From contig CAVEXN010000003.1 of the NCBI GenBank assembly GCA_963620035.1, positions 53,865 through 117,864 of the forward strand: 64,000 bases of DNA, read 5' to 3'. The notes beneath the pieces are model-generated. The model saw only the letters and a list, made by a program, of their open reading frames with translations, searched no databases and had not been told where the DNA came from. Every line of letters starts with the position of its first letter. Within the stretch, counting starts at the first letter, position 1. Both the position numbers and the translations under genes were made by a program. Origin of the DNA: F23-D06 sp963620035 (lineage in GTDB: Bacteria; Bacteroidota; Bacteroidia; Bacteroidales; WCHB1-69). Shown here in pieces: positions 17,792 through 26,577 of the stretch.

Positions 17792-18220
17792 CTACTTAAG
17801 ATTTATCTTTTGGATCCTGCCGAGATGTCTTCCTCCCTCAAAAGCAGTTTTGAAAAAAGTTTCCGTAATATCCATGGCCTCTTCTTCGGAAATGAAGCGG
17901 GCGGGCATCACCAAAATGTTGGCATTGTTGTGTCTGCGTACCAACGCTGCTATTTCGGGCGACCAGCATAGACCTGCGCGGACGTTCGGGTATTTGTTGG
18001 CAGTCATGGCCATCCCGTTGCCTGTGCCGCATATCAGGATGCCCAGTTGTTCTGGATTATCAGAAACTATGCGGGCCAACGGATGCGCAAAATCAGGATA
18101 ATCGACACTGTCTGCACTATGCGTCCCAAAATCCTCGAACTCCATCCGGTCTGAAAACCTGCTTTTCAACTGCTCCTTCAAAGCATAACCGGCATGGTCT
18201 GATGCGATAACTACTCTCAT
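17792..18220 (-). CDS. rpiB: Ribose-5-phosphate isomerase B
   Basis: A 142-residue enzyme interconverting ribose-5-phosphate and ribulose-5-phosphate in the pentose phosphate pathway. It starts with the typical ASDHAG (Asp8-His9) and has the catalytic Cys64 in ICGTGNGM, and R-x-GLCWSPE-x-A, as in the RpiB/LacAB family. It is the first gene of the minus operon running to mnmG; the LUD-ferredoxin gene starts 5 nt after its stop. A TATTTTTG -7 box lies 24 nt upstream. Confidence 0.95.
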   Translation of the reverse strand: MRVVIASDHAGYALKEQLKSRFSDRMEFEDFGTHSADSVDYPDFAHPLARIVSDNPEQLGILICGTGNGMAMTANKYPNVRAGLCWSPEIAALVRRHNNANILVMPARFISEEEAMDITETFFKTAFEGGRHLGRIQKINLK

Positions 18221-18244
18221 GTTAATCTATTTTATTGAAGAGGG

Positions 18245-18252
18245 CAAAAATA
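18245..18252 (-). promoter_or_regulatory. -7 box TATTTTTG of the rpiB-mnmG operon
   Basis: On the minus strand the sequence reads TATTTTTG, 24 nt before the rpiB start codon. It is the only strong match upstream of the seven-gene unit. Confidence 0.65.
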
Positions 18253-18748
18253 CATTTTTTATCCGTGTAGCGAAACAGTTTTTTGCTTCAGCTTTCATAG
18301 TTTTCTTATATTTCCTTTTAAAATTTAAAAGAAAAAAATCATAATAATCCTGTTGATTTCGTTTGTATCTTTTCGCCTCACCCCTTGAAAAAGTGACTTA
18401 TCAAAAGTTGTAAACAGCATATTGACACTACGCCGCATACTAAAAACCTCATTTTCAGTATTACCCGTTTTTTGTGTTTATCCTTTCATTTATTATCAGT
18501 TCATTTTTTATTTTGAGACTATGTGGATAAAGGCTGTTCAAAATCGAACTTAAGACGGGTATATTTAGTGATAACTTTTTCAGTCGTCAATTTTGAACAA
18601 TAATATAAAACGGCCAGAGAGTGTTTTTTTCATAAAAAGCCGTTTTATAAACAATATAATGTTTACAACAACTCAAATAACTGAATATGAGTACGCCCCA
18701 TATACAGCACTACAGTAGATGATGATGATAAGCGGCATTTTATATAAT
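18253..18748. other. About 500-nt AT-rich divergent intergenic region with one hairpin
   Basis: No credible gene is visible. It contains an 11-bp inverted repeat (18604-18614 and 18639-18649) and a second weak TAAAC/GTTTA repeat just after. It ends at the palindromic terminator at 18749. A small RNA is possible but there is no clear promoter for it. Confidence 0.4.
18604..18649. repeat. 11-bp inverted repeat TATAAAACGGC / GCCGTTTTATA
   Basis: The arms 18604-18614 and 18639-18649 are perfect complements with a 24-nt loop. No gene ends or begins here, so it is not an obvious terminator of a known unit. Confidence 0.55.
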
Positions 18749-18778
18749 CGCTTATCCATGGATAAGCGTTTTTTTTTT
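18749..18778 (+). terminator. Rho-independent terminator with a 20-bp perfect palindrome and T10
   Basis: CGCTTATCCATGGATAAGCG (18749-18768) is a perfect palindrome that folds as an 8-bp stem with a CATG loop, followed at once by ten T residues. On the plus strand there is no annotated gene between the divergent rpiB operon and this site, so it implies an unannotated transcript or insulation of the next promoter (18800). Confidence 0.75.
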
Positions 18779-18799
18779 GTATGGTTATCCTATAATTTC

Positions 18800-18807
18800 T
18801 ATTTTTG
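18800..18807 (+). promoter_or_regulatory. -7 box TATTTTTG very close to the start codon at 18813
   Basis: Only 5 nt separate this TAnnTTTG match from the ATG, so the predicted transcript is leaderless or nearly so. Confidence 0.6.
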
Positions 18808-18812
18808 CGCCT

Positions 18813-19595
18813 ATGAAAAAAACGACCTTGACAATGTGCTTTCTTTTTCTTTTCCTTATAGGAAAAGGACAGCAGAAGCCATTTTCGGCCAGGGTTTTCG
18901 ACGGCATCACTTTTCAGCCTTTGGCAGGTGTGAGTGTCTATAATATGAATACCGGAAAATTCTCATTTACAGACAAGGACGGGCGTTTTTCAGCGCAAGT
19001 GTCGATGCACGACACTTTGGTGCTGTCTAAATCCATATACCGTCAACATTTGGTTGAAGTGACGGATAATCTGCTGAACGGAATGGCGGACCTCTTTCTA
19101 TACTATAAAGTGACCATGCTTAAAGAGGTGAGGATTTTGGCCATCAATCCTTCTTATGAGGGGTTCAAGCAGGACATCGTGCAGATGCAGTTGCCTGATT
19201 ATTACATGCGGGTGCAGGATGTGCATCTTTCTGACTTCGAAAAAGCGAACGCTTCCTATAAAGAAAACGGCAACATTCTTTCGTTGGGCGGCTCCGTCGC
19301 CACATCACCCATCACTTTCCTCTATGATAAATTCAGCCGCAAAAGCAAGATGAGCCGGCTTTACAATGAGATGCTCTCTTACGAGGAAGAGGTGGAGCGC
19401 GTGCAGGACAAATATAACCGCATTGTTGTGAAAGAACTAACAGGGCTCGACGGTCAGGAACTGCTTGATTTTATGATGTATTGTCGTTTCAGCTACTACG
19501 ACCTCGTGCGGTGGAGCGACGAGGAGATAAAGGCCCGTATAAAGAACAGGTTGCTTGAATATCAGTACAATAAAATCAAAGATGCCGGATATTAA
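18813..19595 (+). CDS. Exported protein with carboxypeptidase-regulatory-like domain
   Basis: A 260-residue protein with signal peptide (MKKTTLTMCFLFLFLIGKGQ). A CarboxypepD_reg-like beta-sandwich follows at about residues 22-105 (FDGITFQPLAGVSVYN, then TDKDGRFSAQV). The rest is helical and charged. Such N-terminal domains are common in Bacteroidetes surface proteins and TonB receptors, but no barrel follows here, so it is a periplasmic or surface accessory protein of unknown role. The start was chosen because a TATTTTTG box immediately precedes it. The next gene overlaps its end by 14 nt. Confidence 0.8.
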   Translation: MKKTTLTMCFLFLFLIGKGQQKPFSARVFDGITFQPLAGVSVYNMNTGKFSFTDKDGRFSAQVSMHDTLVLSKSIYRQHLVEVTDNLLNGMADLFLYYKVTMLKEVRILAINPSYEGFKQDIVQMQLPDYYMRVQDVHLSDFEKANASYKENGNILSLGGSVATSPITFLYDKFSRKSKMSRLYNEMLSYEEEVERVQDKYNRIVVKELTGLDGQELLDFMMYCRFSYYDLVRWSDEEIKARIKNRLLEYQYNKIKDAGY

Positions 19596-19818
19596 CAGTT
19601 TTCTGAATAAGAATTTCAACAAGTTCCATATCATAGGAATGTTTGCGGGGGTTACGCTTTCGCTCCTATATTGGTTCAAATCCGGTCAATTCTCCGACAA
19701 TCCTCTAAAAAAAAGCATTGTCTTGATATGCGTTTGGGGACTTTGTGTCGGTTATATTACCTTTGATTTCATATTCAATGCCAAAAACAGGAACAACCGC
19801 AATCAGAATGAAAAATAG
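19582..19818 (+). CDS. Small two-helix membrane protein
   Basis: A 78-residue protein starting at the ATG at 19582, overlapping the previous gene by 14 nt. Two hydrophobic segments are visible: FHIIGMFAGVTLSLLYWF (about residues 15-32) and SIVLICVWGLCVGYITFDFI (about 45-64), with a basic, Asn-rich tail. No family is recognised. Translational coupling to the carboxypeptidase-regulatory-like protein suggests a joint role. The alternative TTG start at 19555 is less likely. Confidence 0.65.
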   Translation: MPDINSFLNKNFNKFHIIGMFAGVTLSLLYWFKSGQFSDNPLKKSIVLICVWGLCVGYITFDFIFNAKNRNNRNQNEK

Positions 19819-19820
19819 TT

Positions 19821-19828
19821 TATTTTTG
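19821..19828 (+). promoter_or_regulatory. -7 box TATTTTTG for the MFS gene
   Basis: TATTTTTG lies directly after the stop of the small membrane protein and 47 nt before the MFS start codon. Confidence 0.6.
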
Positions 19829-19875
19829 CGGTTTTGTAAAATAGAATACTTGAATAACTATAAATTAATTTAATT

Positions 19876-21354
19876 ATGACAGAAAATTTACAAAAAATGA
19901 TGAACGACAATTTCGCCGTTCGTTGGATTGCCTTGATCCTGATTGCCCTGATGATGTTTTTCGCCTACATGTTTGTAGATGTGATGTCCCCATTGCAGAC
20001 GTTGATAGAGCAGAGCCGCGGATGGAATCCGAACTCTTTTGGTACTTACGCTGCCTCGGAGTACATTCTTAATGTATGCGGCTTCCTCATTTTAGCCGGT
20101 ATCATTCTCGACAAATGCGGCATCCGTTTTACAGGGACGCTGTCCGCATCGCTGATGGTTGTTGGCGCTTGCATCAAGTTCATTGGCGTGAGTGATTGGT
20201 TTCAGGCTACCGCTTTCTGCGGTTGGCTCAATTCATGGTGGGTAGCCCTCCCGGGTTCCGCCAAAATGGCCTGCCTCGGATTTATGGTATTCGGATGCGG
20301 CTGCGAGATGGCCGGCATCACGGTTTCAAAGTCGATAGCAAAATGGTTTAAAGGCAAGGAGATGGCTTTGGCTATGGGTGTAGAGATGGCCATAGCCCGT
20401 TTAGGCGTGTTTGCCGTTCTCTCCCTTTCCCCTTTCATTGCCAATAAGTTCAATGGCGCAGTTGACAAACCGGTGCTGTTCTGCACTGTGCTCCTCATTA
20501 TCGGACTCATCAACTTCATCGTTTTCAGCCTTATGGACAACAAGTTCGACAAGCAACTGAGAGCAAACGCAATGAATGTTTCCGAAGATTCTTCCGAAGA
20601 CGAGTTCCATATCAGTGACCTGAAAGCCATTTTCACCAGCAAGATGTTCTGGATTATCGCGCTGCTTTGCGTGCTTTACTATTCCGCCATCTTCCCGTTC
20701 CAGAGATATGCCACAAACTTTCTGGAATGTACATTGAAAATAGAGTCGAGTGAAGCCGCCAACCTTTTCCGTTGGTTCCCGATTTTGGCCATGGTGCTGA
20801 CCCCGTTCCTCGGTTCTTTCATCGACTATAAGGGAAAAGGCGCTTCCATGCTTATGTACGGTGCGTTGATTATGATTATATGCCACCTTTCATTTGCATT
20901 CTTATTGCCGGTTTTTCCGTATAAATGGTTTGCCTTGCTGCTGATTGTCGTCTTAGGCGTCTCTTTCTCGTTGGTGCCCGCCTCGCTCTGGCCGAGTGTC
21001 CCGAAGGTGATAGAGCCTAAAATTTTAGGCAGTGCCTATTCGCTGATTTTCTGGATTCAGAACGTTGGCCTTTGCTTTGTGCCTAAAATTATCGGAAACG
21101 TGCTCAACGCTTCCAACCCCGGCATTGCAGATGCCCGTTCAGCCGCATCAGAGGCTATTGCCAACGGAAGCCTCAGAGCCGATGTCTTGCACACTGAAAC
21201 TTCCCTCCTCTACGATTACACCACATGTATGATTATTTTCGCTTCCTTTGGCGTAGTCGCTTTCATCATGGGTATTTGGTTGAAGATTGAGGACAAGCGC
21301 AAAGGATACGGTCTTGAACTCCCTAATGTCAAGAAAGATAAAAAGTCTGAATAA
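19876..21354 (+). CDS. Major facilitator superfamily transporter
   Basis: A 492-residue polytopic protein with about 12 hydrophobic segments and a hydrophilic central loop (about residues 225-250, NVSEDSSEDEFHISDLKAI) between the two six-helix halves, the usual MFS layout. Half-repeat signatures are weak, and the substrate cannot be inferred. Gene length and the C-terminal helix plus basic tail are typical. It has its own promoter and is followed by a strong terminator at 21402, so it is probably monocistronic. Confidence 0.88.
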   Translation: MTENLQKMMNDNFAVRWIALILIALMMFFAYMFVDVMSPLQTLIEQSRGWNPNSFGTYAASEYILNVCGFLILAGIILDKCGIRFTGTLSASLMVVGACIKFIGVSDWFQATAFCGWLNSWWVALPGSAKMACLGFMVFGCGCEMAGITVSKSIAKWFKGKEMALAMGVEMAIARLGVFAVLSLSPFIANKFNGAVDKPVLFCTVLLIIGLINFIVFSLMDNKFDKQLRANAMNVSEDSSEDEFHISDLKAIFTSKMFWIIALLCVLYYSAIFPFQRYATNFLECTLKIESSEAANLFRWFPILAMVLTPFLGSFIDYKGKGASMLMYGALIMIICHLSFAFLLPVFPYKWFALLLIVVLGVSFSLVPASLWPSVPKVIEPKILGSAYSLIFWIQNVGLCFVPKIIGNVLNASNPGIADARSAASEAIANGSLRADVLHTETSLLYDYTTCMIIFASFGVVAFIMGIWLKIEDKRKGYGLELPNVKKDKKSE

Positions 21355-21401
21355 TTATTCGTGTCAGAAAATCAAAAATTTACAATAAAAATTCGATAAA
21401 G

Positions 21402-21443
21402 AAAAAGAGGGTGGTCTGTCCGGTTGATTGCCCTCTTTTTTTT
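21402..21443 (+). terminator. Rho-independent terminator of the MFS gene
   Basis: AAAAAGAGGG (21402-21411) pairs with CCCTCTTTTT (21431-21440) around a 19-nt loop and runs into further T residues. It stands 48 nt behind the MFS stop. Confidence 0.8.
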
Positions 21444-21465
21444 GAATTCATAAATAAGCGAGACA

Positions 21466-22455
21466 ATGAGGAAAGTCTTTGTAACCGTCACCGTATTGAT
21501 GCTCTTGGCAGCGGTTGGCACCTTGTGGTTTGCCAAGGCTCAAGTGTCCGGAACCCGGGAACAGAAGCCGGCATACTATGAAAACACGGTAACCTCTCCC
21601 CCACTCCCCGACACTTTGTCATTTGCCGGTGAAAAGGTGCCATTAGACAAATATTGGGTTTATGAGGCATTGGACAGGGAACTCATTATCAACTGCTATC
21701 AACACTCCAAGACTTTGAGGATTTTCAAGCTTTCATCGCGCATTTTCCCTGTTATAGAGCAGATTCTGGAAGAAGAGGGCGTTCCGGAAGATTTCAAATA
21801 CTTGTGTGTGGCCGAAAGCGGTCTTGAGAATGTAACCTCGCCGGCCGCTGCCGGCGGGTATTGGCAGTTCATTCCCGCCACGGCTCGGAAATACGGCCTG
21901 GTGGTCAGCGATGAAATAGACGAGCGCTGCAATCTCGAGAAATCGACCAGGGCTGCGTGCCGCCATCTTAAAAGCTGCAAAGCACAGTTTGGAAGCTGGG
22001 CTCTTGCCGCCGCCGCGTACAACCGGGGAGAGGGAGGCCTGCAGAAAGCCTTGAGCAGCCAGCAGACGGACAACTACTGGGACCTTTGGCTCAACAGCGA
22101 AACGTCGCGTTATCTATTCCGCATCCTTGCGTTCAAACTGATTTTTGAAAACCCACAGGCCTACGGCATACGGATATGCCCTGCCGAAATGTACCAACCG
22201 GTACCCTGCCGCGATACAATTGTCACGGCTTCTATCCTTGACTTGACAGTGTTTTCCCGTCAATTGAACGCCACCTACCGTGAAATCCGGGACTTGAACC
22301 CGTGGATCAAGAGTCAGAGACTCCTCGTTGCAGGTGGAAAATCCTATACATTGAAGATTCCGGACACTACACAGGGCGTATTCAGAACCCGTTTGCAGCA
22401 AATAAACAATCCCTATTTGCTTCTCGGAAAACGCTCTGCGGAAAGTGGAAACTGA
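21466..22455 (+). CDS. Membrane-bound lytic transglycosylase, MltD-like
   Basis: A 329-residue protein with an N-terminal hydrophobic signal or anchor (residues 4-23) and an SLT domain at about 85-220. The catalytic Glu117 is in CVAESGLEN; AGGYWQFIPATARKYGL and AAAYNRGEGGL complete the family 1 signature. It cleaves the glycan strands of peptidoglycan and forms anhydro-muropeptides. LysM repeats like those of E. coli MltD are not obvious, although the C-terminal YTLKIPD stretch is LysM-like. It lies upstream of the prenyl synthase, PBP2 and RodA genes, so the whole block concerns cell-wall growth. Confidence 0.9.
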   Translation: MRKVFVTVTVLMLLAAVGTLWFAKAQVSGTREQKPAYYENTVTSPPLPDTLSFAGEKVPLDKYWVYEALDRELIINCYQHSKTLRIFKLSSRIFPVIEQILEEEGVPEDFKYLCVAESGLENVTSPAAAGGYWQFIPATARKYGLVVSDEIDERCNLEKSTRAACRHLKSCKAQFGSWALAAAAYNRGEGGLQKALSSQQTDNYWDLWLNSETSRYLFRILAFKLIFENPQAYGIRICPAEMYQPVPCRDTIVTASILDLTVFSRQLNATYREIRDLNPWIKSQRLLVAGGKSYTLKIPDTTQGVFRTRLQQINNPYLLLGKRSAESGN

Positions 22456-22507
22456 ACCTGTAATCCAGTTCACGTAAAAAAAACCGGCATCAGACGGCTA
22501 ATTTTTG

Positions 22508-22515
22508 TACTTTTG
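22508..22515 (+). promoter_or_regulatory. -7 box TACTTTTG for the prenyl synthase-PBP2-RodA unit
   Basis: TACTTTTG matches TAnnTTTG and ends 22 nt before the GTG start at 22538. Confidence 0.6.
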
Positions 22516-22537
22516 CAAGTTTTATTAAGTAAAAAAA

Positions 22538-23497
22538 GTGAAAACTTTAGATGATCAATTCCGGCGGATTCTTGAAGGCAAAGAACCGCACAATTTGTAT
22601 GACCCTATAAGATACATATTGCTTCAGGATGGCAAGCGCCTGCGTCCGCAGTTGGTGTCTTTAGCCGTCGAAATGTTGGGCGGCGACATGGAAAAGGCAC
22701 GTCCTATAGCGATGGCCTTTGAAATGCTCCACAATTTCACGCTCATTCATGATGATATCATGGACGCTGCCCCGCTGCGCCGCGGAAAAGAGACGGTATA
22801 TAAGAAATGGAACAGCAACATTGCCATCCTCTCCGGCGACGCCTTGGCCATTATGGCGTTTCAGCAATTGCTGAAACTGGACTGCGACAAGCAGACCATC
22901 ATTGACATTGCAGAAGTCTTTTCTGCCACTTCGCTCGAAATCTGCGAGGGACAGCAGTATGATCTTGACTTCGAAACACAGACTCACGTCTCCATTGCCG
23001 ACTATATCAAGATGATTCGCCTGAAAACGGCCGTCATGTTTGCCGGTTGCCTGAAAGCCGGCGCTTTATATATGTCGGCTGACGCAAAAAGCGCACAGGC
23101 TCTCTACGACCTCGGCCTCAACCTCGGCATTGCTTTCCAACTGGAAGACGATGTGCTTGACGTTTATGCCGACACGCCGGCTTTTGGCAAAACCATCGGC
23201 GGCGACATCCGCGACAACAAAAAGACTTACCTCTACCTGAAAGCGCTTGAACTTGCCAACGAATCACAGAAAAAGCAACTGATAGAACTATTCGCCTCCC
23301 CCACCCTGCATTTTGAAAAAAAATTCAAAACAGTAAAGGATATTTACGACGAATTGGATGTAAGAGGTGAAACGGAGCATATGATTCGCTTTTATTCCGA
23401 AAAATGCCTACGGAATATCGCTGACGTCAATACGGCAGAAGAAAATAAAGAAACATTCAGGCAATTGGTGGCCAAACTGATGCACCGAAGTAAGTAG
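22538..23497 (+). CDS. Polyprenyl diphosphate synthase
   Basis: A 319-residue trans-isoprenyl diphosphate synthase starting at GTG; no in-frame ATG is available nearby and the protein start (MKTLDDQFRRIL) fits the family. Both Asp-rich motifs are intact: DDIMD at residues 72-76 (within LIHDDIMD) and DDVLD at 204-208 (within QLEDDVLD). It condenses IPP units onto an allylic diphosphate, probably making the octaprenyl or longer side chain of menaquinone or a lipid carrier. Chain length cannot be fixed by eye. PBP2 follows after 9 nt. Confidence 0.92.
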   Translation: MKTLDDQFRRILEGKEPHNLYDPIRYILLQDGKRLRPQLVSLAVEMLGGDMEKARPIAMAFEMLHNFTLIHDDIMDAAPLRRGKETVYKKWNSNIAILSGDALAIMAFQQLLKLDCDKQTIIDIAEVFSATSLEICEGQQYDLDFETQTHVSIADYIKMIRLKTAVMFAGCLKAGALYMSADAKSAQALYDLGLNLGIAFQLEDDVLDVYADTPAFGKTIGGDIRDNKKTYLYLKALELANESQKKQLIELFASPTLHFEKKFKTVKDIYDELDVRGETEHMIRFYSEKCLRNIADVNTAEENKETFRQLVAKLMHRSK

Positions 23498-23506
23498 CGT
23501 AAAGGC

Positions 23507-25309
23507 ATGCTGACAAAGCGTCGTTACTATATCATCCTGGTTGCGCTCGGTCTGCTGACGCTTGTTTACCTGGTTTCTCTTTTCAATATACAGGTAATTA
23601 AGAAGTCATACAAGGAGAAAGCGAACAGGAACGCATTGCGCTACATAACAGAGCATCCGGCGCGCGGACTCATTTACGACCGCAACGATTCGCTGTTAGT
23701 CTATAATGATGCCGCCTACGACCTGATGGTGGTGCCTAACGAACTCAGCGAATTTGACACGGCTGAATTGTGCCGTGTACTTGACATTACCAAAGATATG
23801 GTTATTAGTCGGATAGAGAAAGCAAAACGATATTCAATGATTGTGCCTTCGCTTTTTGAACAGCAGATTTCAAAAGAGGACTACGGATTCTTGCAAGAAA
23901 AGATGTACGAGTTTGCGGGATTCTTTGTGCAGGAACGAACGCTCCGGCACTACCCCAACCCCATTGCCGCGCATATTTTGGGATATGTCAGTGAGGTGGA
24001 TGAGAATGACATAGAAAAAGACGGTTATTATAACATGGGTGACTATATCGGCAAGAGCGGCATTGAAAAGGCCTACGAGCATCTGCTCAGGGGCGAAAAG
24101 GGCAAGCGTGTGGTGCTGGTAGATGCCCATAACCGCGAGGTGGGCAGTTATGACAACGGATCGCAAGACATAGTGGCCGTGCCCGGAACCTCCATCTGGA
24201 GTACGCTCGATATGCAGTTGCAGCGCTATGGCGAAGAATTGATGAATAACAAAAGAGGCAGCATTGTCGCCATCGAACCCAAGACGGGCGAGATTCTATG
24301 CATCATATCCTCGCCAAGTTATGACCCTAATCTGCTGGTAGGCACGGCACGCCCTAAAAACTATAAAAAGTTGCTTGATGACCCCAACAAGCCAATCTTC
24401 AACCGTGCTTTGCAGGCCAGTTATCCGCCAGGTTCTACTTTCAAACTTGCTAACGGGCTTATAGCCTTGCAGGACGGCATCGTCAACACCAACACGATAT
24501 ATTCTTGCTCCGGCGGCGGTTACCACATCGGCAGCCACACGGTTCATTGTCACAACTGCGGCGGACTCAACATATACACGGCTATCCAGCGCTCATGCAA
24601 CACCTATTTTTGCCGGGCTTATTACAATATCTTGTCCAACCGCCGTAAATACAAGAATATACAGGAGGCTTACACCGCATGGCTTGCCTATATGCAATCT
24701 ATGGGCTTCGACCAGAAATATGATACCGACCTCCCCTACGAGACGAAAGGACGGATTCCCGAAGCCTCATACTTTGACAAGAAATACCGGGGTAGTTGGA
24801 ACGGCAACACGGTGGTCTCTATGGGCATTGGACAGGGTGAGGCTGCGGTAACGCCGTTGCAGATGGCCAATTTTCTGGCTGTCATAGCCAACAAAGGCTA
24901 CTATATCAAGCCACACGTGGTGCGTGCAACGGGCACTAAAGACAATCTATATACAGCTTTTAACGAGAAAATCTATTCAGACATCGAGCCACGCCATTTT
25001 GAAACCGTCCTGGAGGGTATGAAATTGGTGGTGACGAGCGGCACCGGGCGCGGCGCAAAGATCGACGGCATCGAGGTGGCAGGAAAAACCGGCACGGCAC
25101 AGAATCCCCACGGCGCCGACCACTCCGTCTTTGCCCTGATAGCACCTGCCAATGACCCTGAAATTGTGATTTTCTGCTTGGTTGAAAACGGTGGTTTCGG
25201 GGCCTCCGTGGCCTGTCCTATCGCCAGCCTCATGGCCGAAAAGTACCTTACCGGTGAAGTCAAACGCGCAGACCTCGAAAAAAGGATGAAGGAAATGCAC
25301 TTAAGATAA
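23507..25309 (+). CDS. mrdA: Penicillin-binding protein 2 (elongasome transpeptidase)
   Basis: A 600-residue protein with an N-terminal transmembrane anchor (about residues 7-27), a PBP dimerisation domain (HPARGLIYDRN, then ILGYVSEV), and a transpeptidase domain with the active-site Ser310 in GSTFK, Ser363-Cys-Asn365 and KTGT (527-530). It cross-links peptidoglycan during rod elongation together with RodA, whose gene starts 8 nt downstream. This mrdA-rodA order is the standard rod-shape operon; mreBCD is not in the window. Confidence 0.96.
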   Translation: MLTKRRYYIILVALGLLTLVYLVSLFNIQVIKKSYKEKANRNALRYITEHPARGLIYDRNDSLLVYNDAAYDLMVVPNELSEFDTAELCRVLDITKDMVISRIEKAKRYSMIVPSLFEQQISKEDYGFLQEKMYEFAGFFVQERTLRHYPNPIAAHILGYVSEVDENDIEKDGYYNMGDYIGKSGIEKAYEHLLRGEKGKRVVLVDAHNREVGSYDNGSQDIVAVPGTSIWSTLDMQLQRYGEELMNNKRGSIVAIEPKTGEILCIISSPSYDPNLLVGTARPKNYKKLLDDPNKPIFNRALQASYPPGSTFKLANGLIALQDGIVNTNTIYSCSGGGYHIGSHTVHCHNCGGLNIYTAIQRSCNTYFCRAYYNILSNRRKYKNIQEAYTAWLAYMQSMGFDQKYDTDLPYETKGRIPEASYFDKKYRGSWNGNTVVSMGIGQGEAAVTPLQMANFLAVIANKGYYIKPHVVRATGTKDNLYTAFNEKIYSDIEPRHFETVLEGMKLVVTSGTGRGAKIDGIEVAGKTGTAQNPHGADHSVFALIAPANDPEIVIFCLVENGGFGASVACPIASLMAEKYLTGEVKRADLEKRMKEMHLR

Positions 25310-25317
25310 TCTTAGAG

Positions 25318-26571
25318 ATGTACGCAGACCTGAAGAAAAGAAACACGAACAACTTTGACGCCAGACTCGTCGTCTATTATGTTGCGTTGGTGTTCATTGG
25401 TTGGATCACTGTCTATTCTACCTGCTACGTCCCCGATGGCAACAATATCCTGTTCGATTTTTCAAAACCCTATTTCAAACAGTTGCTCTGGATAGGCTCC
25501 TCGTTGTTGATAAGTGTTGTCATATTGTTGGTCGATAAGAATATAATACAGCATTATGCTTATTATTTCTATGCTTTTTGCCTGTTGCTGATGATATTGG
25601 TGTTGTTTGTAGGAAAGGAGATTTCCGGGGCGAAGGCTTGGATCAAAATAGGCAGTTTCAGCATACAGCCCGTAGAGTTCATGAAATTGGCAACGGCATT
25701 GACGATTGCCAAGTTTTTCAACGAGGGTAAAACAAGCGCCGAAAAACGCTATGTGTGGCTGATTGCCGCAGGAATAGTGCTTGTGCCGGTCGTTCTCGTT
25801 ATGCTACAGCACGATGCAGGTTCGGCATTGGTGTTTGCATCGTTCATCATTCTGTTTTACAGGGAAGGACTCAGCGGAGGTCTGCTGCTGCTCGCACTCG
25901 TGGCGGCTTTCCTTTCGGTTTTTACCCTTAAGTTCAATGAGATATACGCCATTGCTTTGCTGCTGGTCATTTTCATCGTCTTTATGGTGAAAGACCGGCT
26001 GCATAAAAAGAAAATGAGAAGAGACATCATTGTTTTTGCCGCATCCGTATTGTTCGTGTTTTCGGTTAATGTGCTCTATGAAAATTTGCTCGAACCCCAC
26101 CAGAAAAGCCGCGTGGCTTCAATTTTAGGACAGACGTCAGACCCCAAAGGCATCGACTTTAACCTGAACCAGTCTAAAATCGCAATCGGATCGGGCGGAT
26201 TCTTCGGTAAAGGATACCTGAAAGGAACGCAAACAAAACTCAAGTTTGTGCCGGAACAAAGCACCGACTTCATCTTCTGTGCCATAGGGGAAGAGTGGGG
26301 GTTTATGGGCACGATGGTTGTCTTTGCCCTATACATCTCTTTGATTGTTAGAATTTTGAAACTTTCGGAAAAAAACAGGATCCCGTTTGTACGATATTAC
26401 GGATATGGCATTGCCGGCATCATTATGGTCCATTTTTTTGTCAATATCGGCATGACTATAGGACTTGTGCCTATCATCGGAATCCCGTTGCCGTTTATCA
26501 GTTACGGAGGATCCTCGTTATGGGCTTTTACGGCAATGCTGTTTATTTTTATAAAATTGAACGATAATTGA
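25318..26571 (+). CDS. rodA: RodA peptidoglycan glycosyltransferase (SEDS family)
   Basis: A 417-residue integral membrane protein with about ten hydrophobic helices. SEDS signatures are visible: SIQPVEFMKLA (about residues 116-126), LQHDAGSALVF (162-172), QSKIAIGSGGFFGKGYLKGTQ (about 280-300) and the C-terminal GIPLPFISYGGSS. It polymerises lipid II into glycan strands together with PBP2. It follows mrdA by 8 nt and is followed 6 nt later by a periplasmic binding protein gene, so all three are probably co-transcribed. Confidence 0.96.
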   Translation: MYADLKKRNTNNFDARLVVYYVALVFIGWITVYSTCYVPDGNNILFDFSKPYFKQLLWIGSSLLISVVILLVDKNIIQHYAYYFYAFCLLLMILVLFVGKEISGAKAWIKIGSFSIQPVEFMKLATALTIAKFFNEGKTSAEKRYVWLIAAGIVLVPVVLVMLQHDAGSALVFASFIILFYREGLSGGLLLLALVAAFLSVFTLKFNEIYAIALLLVIFIVFMVKDRLHKKKMRRDIIVFAASVLFVFSVNVLYENLLEPHQKSRVASILGQTSDPKGIDFNLNQSKIAIGSGGFFGKGYLKGTQTKLKFVPEQSTDFIFCAIGEEWGFMGTMVVFALYISLIVRILKLSEKNRIPFVRYYGYGIAGIIMVHFFVNIGMTIGLVPIIGIPLPFISYGGSSLWAFTAMLFIFIKLNDN

Positions 26572-26577
26572 TAGTGT

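Noticed and set aside
18719..18943. Frame starting MMMISG across the palindromic terminator
   Set aside because: It runs through the terminator and the promoter of the next gene in a different frame.
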